Shown piece after piece: positions 26,034 to 35,754 of a DNA stretch of 64,000 bases. The stretch lies in the NCBI RefSeq assembly GCF_036010665.1, contig NZ_CP108581.1:4941501-5005500 (forward strand). The letters are read 5' to 3'. Position 1 is the stretch's first letter, and each line of letters starts with the position of its first letter. The position numbers were made by a program, and so were the translations under genes. This DNA comes from Microbispora sp. NBC_01189 (GTDB taxonomy: Bacteria > Actinomycetota > Actinomycetes > Streptosporangiales > Streptosporangiaceae). A model generated the notes under the pieces. That model saw only the letters and a list, made by a program, of their open reading frames with translations, was not told the origin of the DNA and did not search any database.

Positions 26034-26987
26034 GTGGACGGAACTGCAGCCGCCGGCGACCGGAACCCGGCGGAGGGCGCGACCGGACCCTCCGGCGCGG
26101 GACACGGCACCGAGAGGGATGATCCGGCGCACGCGGGCGTGCCGGGGCACCCGTCCGGAGACGCCGGGAAGCCGGTCGGCCGCACCGGGCGCAACCTCCC
26201 GGCCGCCGTGGCGGTCGGCGTCGCGCTGGGCGCGGTGGTCATCGGCTCGCTCTACTTTGTCAAGGTGGCGTTCCTCGTCGTGGTCCTCATGGCCGTCGGC
26301 GTAGGAGTGCACGAGATCGTCAAGGCGCTCGGCGACCACGGGGTGCGAGTGCCCCTCGCGCCGCTGCTCGCGGGCATGGCGGCCATGGTGCTCGGCCCGT
26401 ACTGGGGCGGCGCCACGTTCCTCGTCGGCGCGTTCGCGGTGACCGTGATGGTGCTGCTGACCTGGCGGATGTTCCAGGGCGCCGAGGGTTTCGTCAGGGA
26501 CGCGACGGGCGCGTTGTTCGTCGCCGCCTATCCGGCGCTGATCGCCGGGTTCGTCCCCCTGCTGCTGGCCCCCGAGGACGGGCCCGACCGGGTGATCGTG
26601 TTCGTCGCGGTGACGGTCTGCAGCGACATCGGGGGCTACTTCGCCGGAATCTTCTTCGGCAGGCACCGCATGTCGCCGCTCATCAGCCCGAAGAAGACCT
26701 GGGAGGGCTTCGCCGGCTCCACCCTCGCCTGCGTCGTCGCCGGCGCCTTACTGGTGCACTTCCTGCTGGGCGGCGAATACTGGGAGGGCGCGGTCGTCGG
26801 CCTGGCGGGAGTCGCCTGCGCGACGCTCGGCGACCTGGTCGAATCGGTGGTCAAGCGCGACATCGGAATCAAGGACATGGGCACGCTGCTGCCGGGTCAC
26901 GGCGGGGCGATGGACCGTCTCGACTCGCTGCTGTTCACGCTCGTCCCCGTCTGGCTGCTGCTCACGCTGCTCGTCCCGGTCGCCTGA
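26034..26987 (+). CDS. cdsA: Phosphatidate cytidylyltransferase
   Basis: This 317-residue membrane enzyme makes CDP-diacylglycerol from phosphatidate and CTP, the branch point of phospholipid synthesis. About eight hydrophobic segments start after a 60-residue Gly/Pro-rich hydrophilic N-terminus. The family signature is clear near the C-terminus: [12 protein letters not shown], then [16 protein letters not shown]. The GTG at 26034 is the best in-frame start but has only a weak ribosome-binding site, so the extension may be shorter. Confidence 0.93.
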   Translation: MDGTAAAGDRNPAEGATGPSGAGHGTERDDPAHAGVPGHPSGDAGKPVGRTGRNLPAAVAVGVALGAVVIGSLYFVKVAFLVVVLMAVGVGVHEIVKALGDHGVRVPLAPLLAGMAAMVLGPYWGGATFLVGAFAVTVMVLLTWRMFQGAEGFVRDATGALFVAAYPALIAGFVPLLLAPEDGPDRVIVFVAVTVCSDIGGYFAGIFFGRHRMSPLISPKKTWEGFAGSTLACVVAGALLVHFLLGGEYWEGAVVGLAGVACATLGDLVESVVKRDIGIKDMGTLLPGHGGAMDRLDSLLFTLVPVWLLLTLLVPVA

Positions 26988-27003
26988 AGAACCGGTCGCG
27001 GAG

Positions 27004-28038
27004 TCAGATCCGGCTGGTGAGGGCGAGCCGCTCGGTCACCGCCCGATGACCGTGCTCGGCCACCAGGCGGAGTTCGGCGTCGGTGAGCGGGAGCAGCCAC
27101 AGCCACCGTACGACGTCCCCGCCAAACATGAATCCGGACATGTCCGGCAATCCTGGCGGGTCCATCAGCATGAGGACCCCCTCGTGCCCGCCGCCCAGGG
27201 GGAACGTCGCCGGCCTCTGGAACCAGCGGGCCGTGTGGCCATGCCCCAGCCACGTCACCGAACGCCACGGGTACTGCCCGAGCCAGGCGAACACCCGAGC
27301 GGCGGCCCTCGGATCCTGCCTGGTCGCGAGCGCGAGCTCCACCCGGCACGCCGTGTCGTACATCTCCGCGGTGGGCATCCGCTGGCAGCTCATGCCCACG
27401 GTCGACAGGACCGTGTAGTCCCTGGTGAACGTCGGCGGGCGTTCGCTGACGCCGACGAGCGGGAGGCGGTCGCCGCCGGCGTCCCAGTAGCGCCCCGGCG
27501 GGCCGAGCCTGCTGTCGAGGTGGCCCAGCACGAACTGCTGGAAGGTGGCCCAGCTTCCCTCCGCCTGCCGCCACTGCCAGTAGGCGCGGGCCTTGGCCAC
27601 GCGGGGAGCGAGGCCCTCCAGCGCCTCGGCGAGCGACCAGGCGTACGGCGATTCCCCGACCGCGTCCCTGGCGTATCCCGGCAGGCCGCGGTCCAGGTCG
27701 GCCCACGACGGAATGACCGCGAGGAGTTCGCCGTTCTCGTACAGGGCGACGCCGTCGCCCTCCTCGAACCACAGCACCGACAGAGCCGCAGGGTCGAGCG
27801 GCGCGGTGCCCTGCGGCCGCGTGGTGCGGGCCGCGGGCAGCACCGGGGGCAGCCCGGCGTCCACCCGGGCGAGGTCGTCCTCGTCAGGTGCGGGCACGTG
27901 GTTGGCCAGCCAGACCGCTCCGTGGACGATTCCTCGCGCGTCGCGAAGGTAAGCTACCGAGGAGGTCCGGTCGGCTTCGATCGTCAGCGTGCGGCTCCCG
28001 TAGGGGTTGGGGCTGGTGAGCACGACAGTGATGTCCAC
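27004..28038 (-). CDS. Suppressor-of-fused (SUFU) domain protein
   Basis: This 344-residue protein has a C-terminal SUFU domain, visible from [17 protein letters not shown] through [19 protein letters not shown] and [21 protein letters not shown]. An unassigned N-terminal half contains [20 protein letters not shown], a segment typical of some actinobacterial immunity-like proteins. Bacterial SUFU-domain proteins are often immunity proteins of contact-dependent or polymorphic toxin systems, but no toxin is adjacent here. The GTG start has AGAGGTGAG upstream. It is the only minus-strand gene between cdsA and rlmN. Confidence 0.8.
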   Translation of the reverse strand: MDITVVLTSPNPYGSRTLTIEADRTSSVAYLRDARGIVHGAVWLANHVPAPDEDDLARVDAGLPPVLPAARTTRPQGTAPLDPAALSVLWFEEGDGVALYENGELLAVIPSWADLDRGLPGYARDAVGESPYAWSLAEALEGLAPRVAKARAYWQWRQAEGSWATFQQFVLGHLDSRLGPPGRYWDAGGDRLPLVGVSERPPTFTRDYTVLSTVGMSCQRMPTAEMYDTACRVELALATRQDPRAAARVFAWLGQYPWRSVTWLGHGHTARWFQRPATFPLGGGHEGVLMLMDPPGLPDMSGFMFGGDVVRWLWLLPLTDAELRLVAEHGHRAVTERLALTSRI

Positions 28039-28143
28039 ACCTCACCTCTCGTAGGCCTGCGGGATTTCGCCGCCAGACAGAATGTAGAACCGCTCGCGGC
28101 AGCCGTTAAGAGGGCGGCCGCGACGAGATGGAAAGGGTTTCGC

Positions 28144-29259
28144 GTGAGCGAGCAGCCGAAGACCGGGCAGCTGACCTTCGTCGCGCCCCGACGGGCCAAG
28201 CCGCAGCGCCATCTGGCCGACCTGACGATGGCCGAGCGCAGGGCGGCCGTGGCCGAGATCGGCGAGAAGCCGTTCCGCGCCGACCAGCTCTCGCGGCACT
28301 ACTTCACCCGGCTGACCGGCTCGCCGGAGCAGATGACCGACCTGCCGGCGCCGCTGCGCGAGCGGCTGGTGGAGCAGCTCATGCCGCCGCTGCTGACCTC
28401 CGTACGCGAGATCACCTGTGACGGCGGCACCACCCGCAAGACCCTGTGGAAGCTGTTCGACGGCTCACTGGTCGAGTCGGTCCTCATGCGTTATCCCGAC
28501 CGCGTCACGATGTGCGTGTCCTCCCAGGCCGGGTGTGGCATGAACTGCCCGTTCTGCGCGACGGGACAGGCGGGGCTCACCCGCAACATGTCCACCGCCG
28601 AGATCGTCGAGCAGGTCGTCGCGGGGGCGCGGGCGCTGGCGCGGGGCGACGTCCCGGGCGGGCCGGGCCGCGTCACCAACGTGGTCTTCATGGGGATGGG
28701 CGAGCCGATGGCCAACTACAAGGCCGTCATCGGCGCCGTCCGCCGCCTGGTCGATCCCGCGCCGGAGGGCCTCGGCATCTCGGCCCGCGGGGTCACCGTC
28801 TCCACGGTCGGCCTGGTGCCGGCGATCGGCAAGCTGGCCGAGGAGGGCCTGCCGGTGACGCTCGCCGTCTCCCTCCACGCTCCGGACGACGAGCTCAGGG
28901 ACACGCTCGTGCCGATCAACACGCGGTGGAAGGTCGCCGAGGTGCTCGACGCGGCCTGGAGCTACGCGGCCAGGACCAAGCGGCGGGTCTCCATCGAGTA
29001 CGCGCTGATCAAGGACGTCAACGACCAGGAGTGGCGGGCCGACCTGCTCGGCCGCCTGCTCAAGGGCAAGCTGGTCCACGTCAACCTCATCCCGCTCAAC
29101 CCCACCCCCGGCTCGAAGTGGACCGCGTCGCGTCCCGAGGACGAGCGGGCCTTCGTCCGCCGTCTGGAGTCCCACGGCGTCGCCGTCACCGTACGGGACA
29201 CCCGGGGCCGGGAGATCGACGGGGCGTGCGGCCAGCTCGCCGCCGCGCCCCAGCCATAA
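28144..29259 (+). CDS. rlmN: Dual-specificity RNA methyltransferase RlmN
   Basis: This 371-residue radical-SAM enzyme methylates C2 of A2503 in 23S rRNA and A37 in some tRNAs. The Cys cluster is Cys131, Cys135 and Cys138 (CGMNCPFC). The methyl-carrying Cys362 lies in GACGQL near the end. [11 protein letters not shown] and [13 protein letters not shown] are further family blocks. The GTG at 28144 has GGAAAGGG upstream; an ATG in another frame nearby is not used. The stop is followed by a 14-base duplication, CCCAGCCATAACGC, that repeats the final codons. Confidence 0.97.
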   Translation: MSEQPKTGQLTFVAPRRAKPQRHLADLTMAERRAAVAEIGEKPFRADQLSRHYFTRLTGSPEQMTDLPAPLRERLVEQLMPPLLTSVREITCDGGTTRKTLWKLFDGSLVESVLMRYPDRVTMCVSSQAGCGMNCPFCATGQAGLTRNMSTAEIVEQVVAGARALARGDVPGGPGRVTNVVFMGMGEPMANYKAVIGAVRRLVDPAPEGLGISARGVTVSTVGLVPAIGKLAEEGLPVTLAVSLHAPDDELRDTLVPINTRWKVAEVLDAAWSYAARTKRRVSIEYALIKDVNDQEWRADLLGRLLKGKLVHVNLIPLNPTPGSKWTASRPEDERAFVRRLESHGVAVTVRDTRGREIDGACGQLAAAPQP

Positions 29260-29276
29260 CGCCCCAGCCATAACGC

Positions 29277-29302
29277 CCCGGCCGTAGCGCGCTACGGCCG
29301 GG
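29277..29302. terminator. Bidirectional terminator between rlmN and the exporter genes
   Basis: A perfect 26-bp palindrome whose half is CCCGGCCGTAGCG lies between two convergent genes. It overlaps the TAG stop of the minus-strand permease. Its position suggests it ends both transcripts, although no T-tract is present on either side. Confidence 0.6.
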
Positions 29303-29963
29303 TACGGCGCAGCCACGTGTAGGCCGCCAGGCCGATCGCGGGCCACAGCAGCGACTGCGCCGTGAGCAGGGGCGGATTCGCCAGCAGCACTCCGTGGTGG
29401 GCGTCCCGCATCCAGCCCATCACCGGCACGGTGAGCCAGCGGGCCCCGGTGAGGCTGAGCATCAGCATCCACAGGTAACCGAGGATCAGAGCGATCGTGG
29501 AGACCGCCGGGGAGCGCAGGATGGGGCGGCTCGTCAACGCCCCGAGGGCGAGCCCCGCCGCCACCGACAGCAGATGCAGCCACACGCCGGTCAGCAGCGC
29601 GGCGAGGGTGGGGGAGCCGGCCAGGCGGCCGAGCAACGCGGCTTCGGCGATCGCGGCCAGCGTGAGCAGCGCCGCGAACGCCGCCAGCAGCCCGCTCACC
29701 GGCTCCCGCGCTCCCAGGGCGGACAGGGCGACGGCGCGCTGCTCGTCAGGCTCGGTGTCCAGCAGGCCGCGGGCGGCCCAGGCGAGCACCGGCACGAGCA
29801 TGGCCGCCGAGTCGGCGGTGGCGGCGATCTCCTGACCGGCGGGCACGGCGCCCGCGTAGAGGACCGCCAGCAGCGCGAGCAGCGCGATCAGTGGCTGCAG
29901 GGCCCGGTGCGAGGCGACGTATCCGGCGATGCGGAACCGCGTCAGGGCGATCACGGGGGTCAT
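29292..29963 (-). CDS. ABC exporter membrane protein
   Basis: This 223-residue protein is almost entirely hydrophobic, with about six membrane segments (ALQPLIALLALLAVLYAG, LLAAFAALLTLAAIAEAALL, STIALILGYLWMLMLSL). It has no recognisable family motif, but its gene overlaps that of an ABC ATPase by 4 bases (ATGA), so it is best read as the permease of a two-component exporter. The substrate is unknown; similar small actinobacterial pairs are often uncharacterised. Confidence 0.75.
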   Translation of the reverse strand: MTPVIALTRFRIAGYVASHRALQPLIALLALLAVLYAGAVPAGQEIAATADSAAMLVPVLAWAARGLLDTEPDEQRAVALSALGAREPVSGLLAAFAALLTLAAIAEAALLGRLAGSPTLAALLTGVWLHLLSVAAGLALGALTSRPILRSPAVSTIALILGYLWMLMLSLTGARWLTVPVMGWMRDAHHGVLLANPPLLTAQSLLWPAIGLAAYTWLRRTRP

Positions 29964-30727
29964 TCCGCGGCCTCCCGGGCGACGCGGGCCGTGATAGGCG
30001 CCGTGATACGCACCGTGCAGCCCTCGGCCCGCAGGCGGTCGGCCAGGTCTGCGGCCTTCGGCGTGGCCACCGCCACCTCCAGCACGGTCAGGGGCGTCTC
30101 GCCGGTGTTCTCGACCTTCAACTCCCGTGCGGCGTGGTCGCGGACCTCGAAACGGCGCAGGCCGGGGAAGTCGCGCAGGTCGCCCTGGTGGTCGCTCACC
30201 ACCACGATCCCGCCGCGCGCGCCGATCTCCGCGATGATCCGGGGCAGCTCGGCGCGGGTGGCGGCGTCGAGCCCGGCGAACGGCTCGTCGAGCACGAGCA
30301 GCCCCGGGTCGGCGAGCAGCGCCTGGGCGAGGCCCACCTTGTGGGCGCTGCCTTTGGACAGGTCCGGCAGGTTCCGGCCGAGCAGGTGGTCCATGCCGAG
30401 CCGTTCGCTCCAGTGGCCGATCGCGTCCTGGCCCCCGATCCGGCTGTGCCCGCGAACCGCCGCCATGTGCCGCAGATAGGCCGCCACCGTGAACGGCTGG
30501 TCGGCCGGGAAGCGCTCGGGGGCGTACCCGACGACCCGGGGGCGGCCCTCCACGCGTCCGCGTACGGGCCTGAGCAGCCCGGCGGCGAGCCGCAGGAGGG
30601 TCGACTTGCCGGTGCCGTTCGGGCCTGAGACCTCGGCGACGTCTCCCGGATCGAGGACCAGGTCGGCGTCGGACAGGACCCAGGGGTCGCGCCGTCCGTA
30701 CCGGAAGGAGACGCTGGCGATCCGCAT
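29960..30727 (-). CDS. ABC transporter ATP-binding protein
   Basis: This 255-residue ATPase has Walker A GPNGTGKST near residue 36, a signature region with LSKGSAHKVGLAQALL, and Walker B LLVLDEPFAGLD. The signature LSKGS replaces the more common LSGGQ. A C-terminal extension of about 50 residues follows the ATPase core. It is co-translated with the membrane protein at 29292-29963. Both are read away from the M1 peptidase gene. Confidence 0.9.
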   Translation of the reverse strand: MRIASVSFRYGRRDPWVLSDADLVLDPGDVAEVSGPNGTGKSTLLRLAAGLLRPVRGRVEGRPRVVGYAPERFPADQPFTVAAYLRHMAAVRGHSRIGGQDAIGHWSERLGMDHLLGRNLPDLSKGSAHKVGLAQALLADPGLLVLDEPFAGLDAATRAELPRIIAEIGARGGIVVVSDHQGDLRDFPGLRRFEVRDHAARELKVENTGETPLTVLEVAVATPKAADLADRLRAEGCTVRITAPITARVAREAAE

Positions 30728-30843
30728 AGGTCCCCGAGCCTACCGAAGGATTTACGCCCGTTTCGGTGATTCGTGATCACTGATCCATCCTGAAACCCCC
30801 ATAAATCGCAACAAGTGCCAATTCGATGGCCTGATGCACCACG

Positions 30844-32256
30844 ATGGTGCTCATGCTTCGCAGATCATCCCCCCTGGCGGCCGTCCTCGCCGCCGGTCTC
30901 ACGTTGACCACATCCCTGGTCGCCGCCCCCGCGGCCTTGGCCGACACCTACACGCCGGGCTCCGCCGGCCTGGGAGACCCGTACTTCCCGCACGCGGGCA
31001 ACGGCGGGTACGACGCCGGCCACTACACGATCAAGCTGAGGTTCACGCCGAAGACGCACCACATCAGCGCCACCACCACGATCACGGCCACGGCGACCAA
31101 GAACCTGTCCCGCTTCAACCTCGACTTCTCCGGGCCGAAGATCAGCCGGGTCGAGGTGAACGGCAAGCGGGCCGCGTACCGGCGGAAGGGCCAGGAGCTC
31201 GTCGTCACCCCTCGCCACGGGCTGCCGTCGGGGGAGAAGTTCACGGTCGAGGTGTCCTACGCGGGCCGGCCGAAGCCGATCCAGGACGAGGCGCTCGGCG
31301 CCTCCGGCTGGATCAACACCACGGACGGCGCCGTCGTCGTGGCCGAGCCGGACGGCGCCCGCAGCTGGTTCCCCGTCAACGACAACCCGCGCGACAAGGC
31401 CACCTTCAGCTTCCAGATCTCCGCGCCCCACGGCGTCACGGTCCTCGCGAACGGCGAGCCGAAGAACTCCGGGATCGTCGGCGTCCGCGGCGGCTACAGC
31501 ACGTGGAGGTGGGAGATGTCCCAGCCCATGGCGCCGTACCTCGCCACGGTCGCGATCGGGAAGTTCAAGGTCACCGAGGGCGCCGTCGACGGCATCCCCA
31601 ACATCACGGCGTACGACCCCTCGCTGGCCAAGGAGTTCAGGTACCTGCACCGCACCACCGCCAAGGCGATCAGATGGGAGTCGAAGGTCTTCGGCGCCTA
31701 CCCGTTCTCGTCCACCGGCGGCATCGCCGACCGGCTCGGCGTCTTCTACTCGCTGGAGACCCAGGGCAGGCCGGTGTACGACAAGGGCATGGCCGACGAC
31801 CTGGTCATCGTGCACGAGCTGGCCCACCAGTGGTTCGGCGACAGCGTCGGCCTGCGGAGCTGGAAGGACATCTGGCTCAACGAGGGCTTTGCGACGTACG
31901 CCGAGTGGCTGTACGAGGAGCAGCACGGCGGCCCGTCGGCCGAGACGACCTTCGCGAAGCTCTACAAGAAGAAGAGCGGCGGCGACTTCTGGAAGCTCAA
32001 GACGGGCGATCCGGGGCGCGCCGGCATGTTCGACGGCGACGCGATCTACACGCGCGGCGCCATGACCGTGCACGCCCTGCGCAAGAAGATCGGCGACGAC
32101 ACTTTCTTCACGCTGCTGCGCACGTGGACGGAGGAGAACCGGCACTCCACCGTCACCACGAAGGACTTCGTGGCCCTCGCCGAGCGGCTCTCCGGCCAGG
32201 ACCTCGGCGCCCTGTTCGACGCCTGGCTGTACAAGGCGCACAAGCCCAAGCTCTGA
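30844..32256 (+). CDS. Secreted M1-family metallopeptidase
   Basis: This 470-residue exported zinc peptidase has a signal peptide MVLMLRRSSPLAAVLAAGLT with likely cleavage after SLVAAPAALA. Zinc ligands His324 and His328 (HELAHQW) and Glu347 (WLNEGFATYAEW) show the gluzincin spacing. The characteristic GAMEN motif of aminopeptidases is replaced by FYSLETQGRP, as in the short actinobacterial M1 proteins. It lacks the C-terminal helical domain of full-length aminopeptidase N. An ATG three codons on is an alternative start. Confidence 0.9.
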   Translation: MVLMLRRSSPLAAVLAAGLTLTTSLVAAPAALADTYTPGSAGLGDPYFPHAGNGGYDAGHYTIKLRFTPKTHHISATTTITATATKNLSRFNLDFSGPKISRVEVNGKRAAYRRKGQELVVTPRHGLPSGEKFTVEVSYAGRPKPIQDEALGASGWINTTDGAVVVAEPDGARSWFPVNDNPRDKATFSFQISAPHGVTVLANGEPKNSGIVGVRGGYSTWRWEMSQPMAPYLATVAIGKFKVTEGAVDGIPNITAYDPSLAKEFRYLHRTTAKAIRWESKVFGAYPFSSTGGIADRLGVFYSLETQGRPVYDKGMADDLVIVHELAHQWFGDSVGLRSWKDIWLNEGFATYAEWLYEEQHGGPSAETTFAKLYKKKSGGDFWKLKTGDPGRAGMFDGDAIYTRGAMTVHALRKKIGDDTFFTLLRTWTEENRHSTVTTKDFVALAERLSGQDLGALFDAWLYKAHKPKL

Positions 32257-32406
32257 GTGACGAGTTCGGGCGGGCGCGGGCGGCCGGTGAGACACCCGCC
32301 GCCCGCGCACCCGCCCCCGCACCCGCCCTCTCCGCGCGGCCGTCACCGTGACGCCCACGGCGTTCGCGACCCCGCACGGGCGCGACACCGGGCTTTCACG
32401 CTTCCC

Positions 32407-32456
32407 CCGGACGTCCCGCGCGACGTCCGGTCTCCACGCGCCCGCGACGCGGGCGC
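32407..32456. terminator. Two tandem hairpins in a convergent gap
   Basis: The first hairpin is CCGGACGTC / GACGTCCGG (32407-32430) with a six-base loop. The second is GCGCCCGCG / CGCGGGCGC around a single A (32438-32456). They lie between the convergent M1 peptidase and sugar-kinase genes. Neither carries a T-tract, but two stems in tandem at a convergent site suggest a bidirectional terminator. Confidence 0.55.
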
Positions 32457-32496
32457 CCCGGGACGACGGATCCACGCCGGAGGTGGCGGGCGGGGT

Positions 32497-34050
32497 TCAG
32501 CCCGCGGAGTCCGCGGGAGCGGGTTCGAACCCCGCCGTACGGTACCGCTCGATCTCCACCCATGCGGCCGACATCCCGGTGAGGCACCGGTCGAACACCT
32601 CCGCCTGCCGGACGTACGCCTCCCGGGCGGGACCGGGACGCACGCACAGGTCGTCGGTGTCGCTGACCGACCACGGCACGTCGCTGTGGCCGAGCGCGGC
32701 GGGCAGCAGCGAGGCGACCCCCCGCGCGCCCAGCTCGCTGGTGAGCTGCCGCCGGACGGGACGGCCGAGCACGTCGGCGAACACCTGCGCCCAGACCTCC
32801 GACCGGGCGCCGCCGCCGGCCAGCCGCCAGGGCCGGTCGCCGACATCGGCCCCGCTGGCCAGGACCCGGTCGAGCTGCACCCGGTGATACTGGGCGACCC
32901 CCTCGATGACCGCGCGGGTGAGGTGACCGCGGCGGTGGACGGCGGAGACGCCGAGGAACGTCCCGGAGGCCGCCGGGTGCTCGGGGGCGCCGTTCACGAA
33001 GGGCAGGAACAGCAGACCGCCGGCGCCCGGCGCGACCGTCGCCGCCTCCTCCAGCAGGTCCGCCGCCGGTACGCCTCCACCGGTCTGCCGGTGCGGGACC
33101 GAGGCCGAGCTCAGCCAGTCGAGGTTGGCGGCCGACGTCGGCGCGACCTCCATGGCGAGCATCGTCCCCGAGTCCGGCATCAGCGCGCTGAGTGTGACCT
33201 CGGGCGCGGGCGTCGCCGCGGGGACGACGACCCCGTTGATGGCCCACGTCCCCACGATGATCGTGACGTCGCCCGGCGCCCGGCCGCCCGCGCCGAGCGT
33301 CGCGGCCACGCAGTCCATGCAGCCCGCGATCACCGGCAGCCCCTCGGGCAGCCCGGTCAGCTCCGCGACCCGCGCGCTCAGCCCGGCGACGACCTGCCCC
33401 GACTCCCGCAGCGGCGGGAAGCGGCCGAGGTCCGCGGCCGGCAGCCCCACGAGTTCGAGCGCCGTCGGAGTGTAGGCGCGGGTGTCCAGCGCGACCATCC
33501 CGAACGCGCTCGCGTCGCTGTAGTCGGCGCTCGGGACGCCGGTGAGCTGGGAGGTCACCCAGTCCTTGCACGACAGCGCCCACCGGGTCCGCGCGTACGC
33601 CTCCGGCCCGGCGTCGTGCATCCAGCGCAGCAGCACGGCGGGCTGGGCGGCCCACGGGATGGAGCCCGTCTCGGTGGCGAGGCGGCGGGCCGCCTCCGGC
33701 TCGATCGCGTCCACGATGTGCTGGGCGCGGCTGTCGGACGACGCGATGGCCGGCCCGACCGGCCGCAGCGACTCGTCGACCGGATAGAGCCCGTTGCCGT
33801 GGGCCGCGACGCCGATCCCGGCCGGTACGTACCCGTCGGCCGCGAGCTTGCCCGCGAGATCGCCGAGCAGCGACACGACGGTCTCGGCCAGGCCGGCCAT
33901 GTCCACGTCGTGGCGGTGGGCCGTCACGCTGGTGCGCGGCGTGCGGGCGTGCACCACCCCCACCTCTCGTCCCTCCGCGTCGAACGCCGCCGCCTTCGAC
34001 GCGGTCAGGCCCACGTCGACCCCGATGTAACACGTGACCTGGTTCGTCAT
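32497..34050 (-). CDS. FGGY-family carbohydrate kinase (LyxK/EryA-like)
   Basis: This 517-residue sugar kinase belongs to the group that includes L-xylulose kinase LyxK and erythritol kinase. The N-terminal ATPase half opens CYIGVDVGLTASKAAAFDAEGR and has AAHGNGLYPVDESLRPVG and IASSDSRAQH. Other blocks are MEVAPTSAANLDWL and LLFLPFVNGAPEHPAASGTF. It would phosphorylate an imported ketose or polyol. The ATG overlaps the GlpD-like stop by 4 bases, so it is the last gene of the seven-gene operon. The C-terminal 27 residues have no obvious motif. Substrate assignment is an inference. Confidence 0.85.
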   Translation of the reverse strand: MTNQVTCYIGVDVGLTASKAAAFDAEGREVGVVHARTPRTSVTAHRHDVDMAGLAETVVSLLGDLAGKLAADGYVPAGIGVAAHGNGLYPVDESLRPVGPAIASSDSRAQHIVDAIEPEAARRLATETGSIPWAAQPAVLLRWMHDAGPEAYARTRWALSCKDWVTSQLTGVPSADYSDASAFGMVALDTRAYTPTALELVGLPAADLGRFPPLRESGQVVAGLSARVAELTGLPEGLPVIAGCMDCVAATLGAGGRAPGDVTIIVGTWAINGVVVPAATPAPEVTLSALMPDSGTMLAMEVAPTSAANLDWLSSASVPHRQTGGGVPAADLLEEAATVAPGAGGLLFLPFVNGAPEHPAASGTFLGVSAVHRRGHLTRAVIEGVAQYHRVQLDRVLASGADVGDRPWRLAGGGARSEVWAQVFADVLGRPVRRQLTSELGARGVASLLPAALGHSDVPWSVSDTDDLCVRPGPAREAYVRQAEVFDRCLTGMSAAWVEIERYRTAGFEPAPADSAG

Positions 34051-35732
34051 GCCGTCCCCCCGCTGCCCCTGCTCCCGCCCCTGCTCCCGCCCACGCCCCT
34101 GCCCGCCGCCCCGGCCAGGGCGCGGGGCCGGTGACGCCGCAACTCCTCCTCGTACGCGGCCACCTCGGAGCGGGCCCGCTCCTTGTCCCAGCCGAGGTGG
34201 CGTACGGCGACGTCCGCGCAGGTCGCGGCACTGTCCAGGCCCATGTCGCCGTTGAGCCCGACAAGGATACGCCGCAGCATGACGTCGGCCAGCGTCACCG
34301 CCCCCTCCTCGCGCACCGCCATGACGACCTCGGCGGCGAGCGCCCCGGTCTCCTTGTCGACCACCTCGGCGAGCGAGGGGTCCCCGGCGGCGATCTCCAG
34401 CACCCGGCGGGCGCGGACGCCGTAGAGCTGGAGCAGGCGGCGGGAGGACGCCCGGTCGAGCGGGGAGTCGCGCAGGAAGTCGCGGACGAACTCCGGCCAG
34501 GCCGAGGTCTCCGCGCCGGGCAGCGGCCGCTCCCGGGTGACGCACGGGCGGGGACGGCGGCCGAGCGCGCGCAGCGCCGCGTCGGTGACGTCCTCCGCCA
34601 GCGCCCGGTGGGTGGTGAGCTTGCCGCCGATGACGGTCAGCAGCCCCCGGTACGCCGGCCCGTGGTCGAGCACCGTGTGCCCACGGCTGATCTTGGCGTT
34701 GTCCGACACCCCGCTCGCGTACGGGAGGGGCCGGATCCCGGCGACGCTCCACAGCACGTCGGCGGGGGTCAGCCCGGCGCCGGGGAAGATCCGGTTCGTC
34801 TCCGCGAGCAGATACTCGATCTCGGCGTCGCTCGCGACGACCTCGTCCAGGTCGCCCTCGTACGTCAGGTCGGTGCTGCCGAGCACGTAGCGGCCCTGCC
34901 AGGGGAAGACGAAGATCGGCCTGCCGTCGGCGGCCGCCTCGAAGAAGATGCAGGTGCCGGGGGCGCCGGGGAACGGGTCGAGCACGACGTGGCTGCCCTT
35001 GGTGCCGCCGTTCAGACGGCGGCTCTGGATCTGGCCGTCGAGGATCCGGTCGATCCACGGCCCGGCGGCGTTGACGGTGACGGCGGCCCGGATCTCGCCG
35101 CGCGCCCCCGTCCGCACGTCCTCGGTGCGCAGGCCCGCGACGCGGTCGCCCTCGACGACGAGTCCGGTGACGGAGGTGTAGGTGAGCACCCGCGCGCCGA
35201 GGCGGCGCGCGTCGAGGAACAGTTCGACGCAGAGCCGCTCCGCCCAGGGCACCTGCGCGTCGTGGAAGAGCGCGGCCCCGCGCAGGCCGTCGCGGGACAG
35301 CGTCGGCCACCTGCGGGCCACGGTGCGGACCGGCACGGTCCGGCTCAGGCCGCGTCCCCGGCCCAGGGCCAGCAGGTCGAACGCGAGCAGGCCGAGGCGG
35401 ATCAGCGTGCCGGGCCGGGTGTTCCCCTTGTAGAAGGGGATCAGCATCGGGTAGTCGCGGACGAGGTGCGGAGCGGTGCGGAACAGCAGGTGCCGCTCCC
35501 GGATGGATTCGTGCACGAGCGCGAAGTCGTAGCGCTCCAGGTACTTGAGGCCGCCGTGGATGAGCCGGCTGGAGGTGCTCGACGTGCCCGAGCCCACGTC
35601 GGCGCGGTCGACGACGACGACGCGCAGGCCGCGGGCCGCGGCGTCCCTGGCGATGGCGAGCCCGTTGATACCGGCTCCGATGACGGCGAGATCGACGACG
35701 TCGTTCTCGCCGGTGGGGACATGGTGCGACAT
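34047..35732 (-). CDS. FAD-dependent polyol-phosphate/glycerol-3-phosphate dehydrogenase (GlpD-like)
   Basis: This 561-residue flavoprotein has the FAD fingerprint VIGAGINGLAIARDAAARG near residue 18. Family blocks include SRLIHGGLKYLERYDF, NGGTKGSHVVLDP, GSTDLTYEGD, SVAGIRPLPYAS and GGKLTTHRALAEDV, with the DAO C-terminal domain after 400. GlpD-family enzymes oxidise glycerol-3-phosphate, and the related EryB oxidises erythritol-4-phosphate. Membrane-associated electron transfer to quinones is expected. A Gly/Ser-rich tail ends the protein. It sits downstream of the LsrF gene, after a 13-bp hairpin, and is coupled to the kinase gene. Confidence 0.88.
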   Translation of the reverse strand: MSHHVPTGENDVVDLAVIGAGINGLAIARDAAARGLRVVVVDRADVGSGTSSTSSRLIHGGLKYLERYDFALVHESIRERHLLFRTAPHLVRDYPMLIPFYKGNTRPGTLIRLGLLAFDLLALGRGRGLSRTVPVRTVARRWPTLSRDGLRGAALFHDAQVPWAERLCVELFLDARRLGARVLTYTSVTGLVVEGDRVAGLRTEDVRTGARGEIRAAVTVNAAGPWIDRILDGQIQSRRLNGGTKGSHVVLDPFPGAPGTCIFFEAAADGRPIFVFPWQGRYVLGSTDLTYEGDLDEVVASDAEIEYLLAETNRIFPGAGLTPADVLWSVAGIRPLPYASGVSDNAKISRGHTVLDHGPAYRGLLTVIGGKLTTHRALAEDVTDAALRALGRRPRPCVTRERPLPGAETSAWPEFVRDFLRDSPLDRASSRRLLQLYGVRARRVLEIAAGDPSLAEVVDKETGALAAEVVMAVREEGAVTLADVMLRRILVGLNGDMGLDSAATCADVAVRHLGWDKERARSEVAAYEEELRRHRPRALAGAAGRGVGGSRGGSRGSGGTA

Positions 35733-35754
35733 GGGAGGCTCCCGGGGGAAGGAC

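Noticed and set aside
32510..32545. A tRNA T-arm-like stretch (GCGGG-TTCGAAC-CCCGC) at the end of the sugar-kinase gene.
   Set aside because: No D-arm, anticodon arm or matching acceptor stem lies at the required distance, and the bases encode the end of the kinase. Coincidence is more likely than a tRNA or attachment-site remnant.
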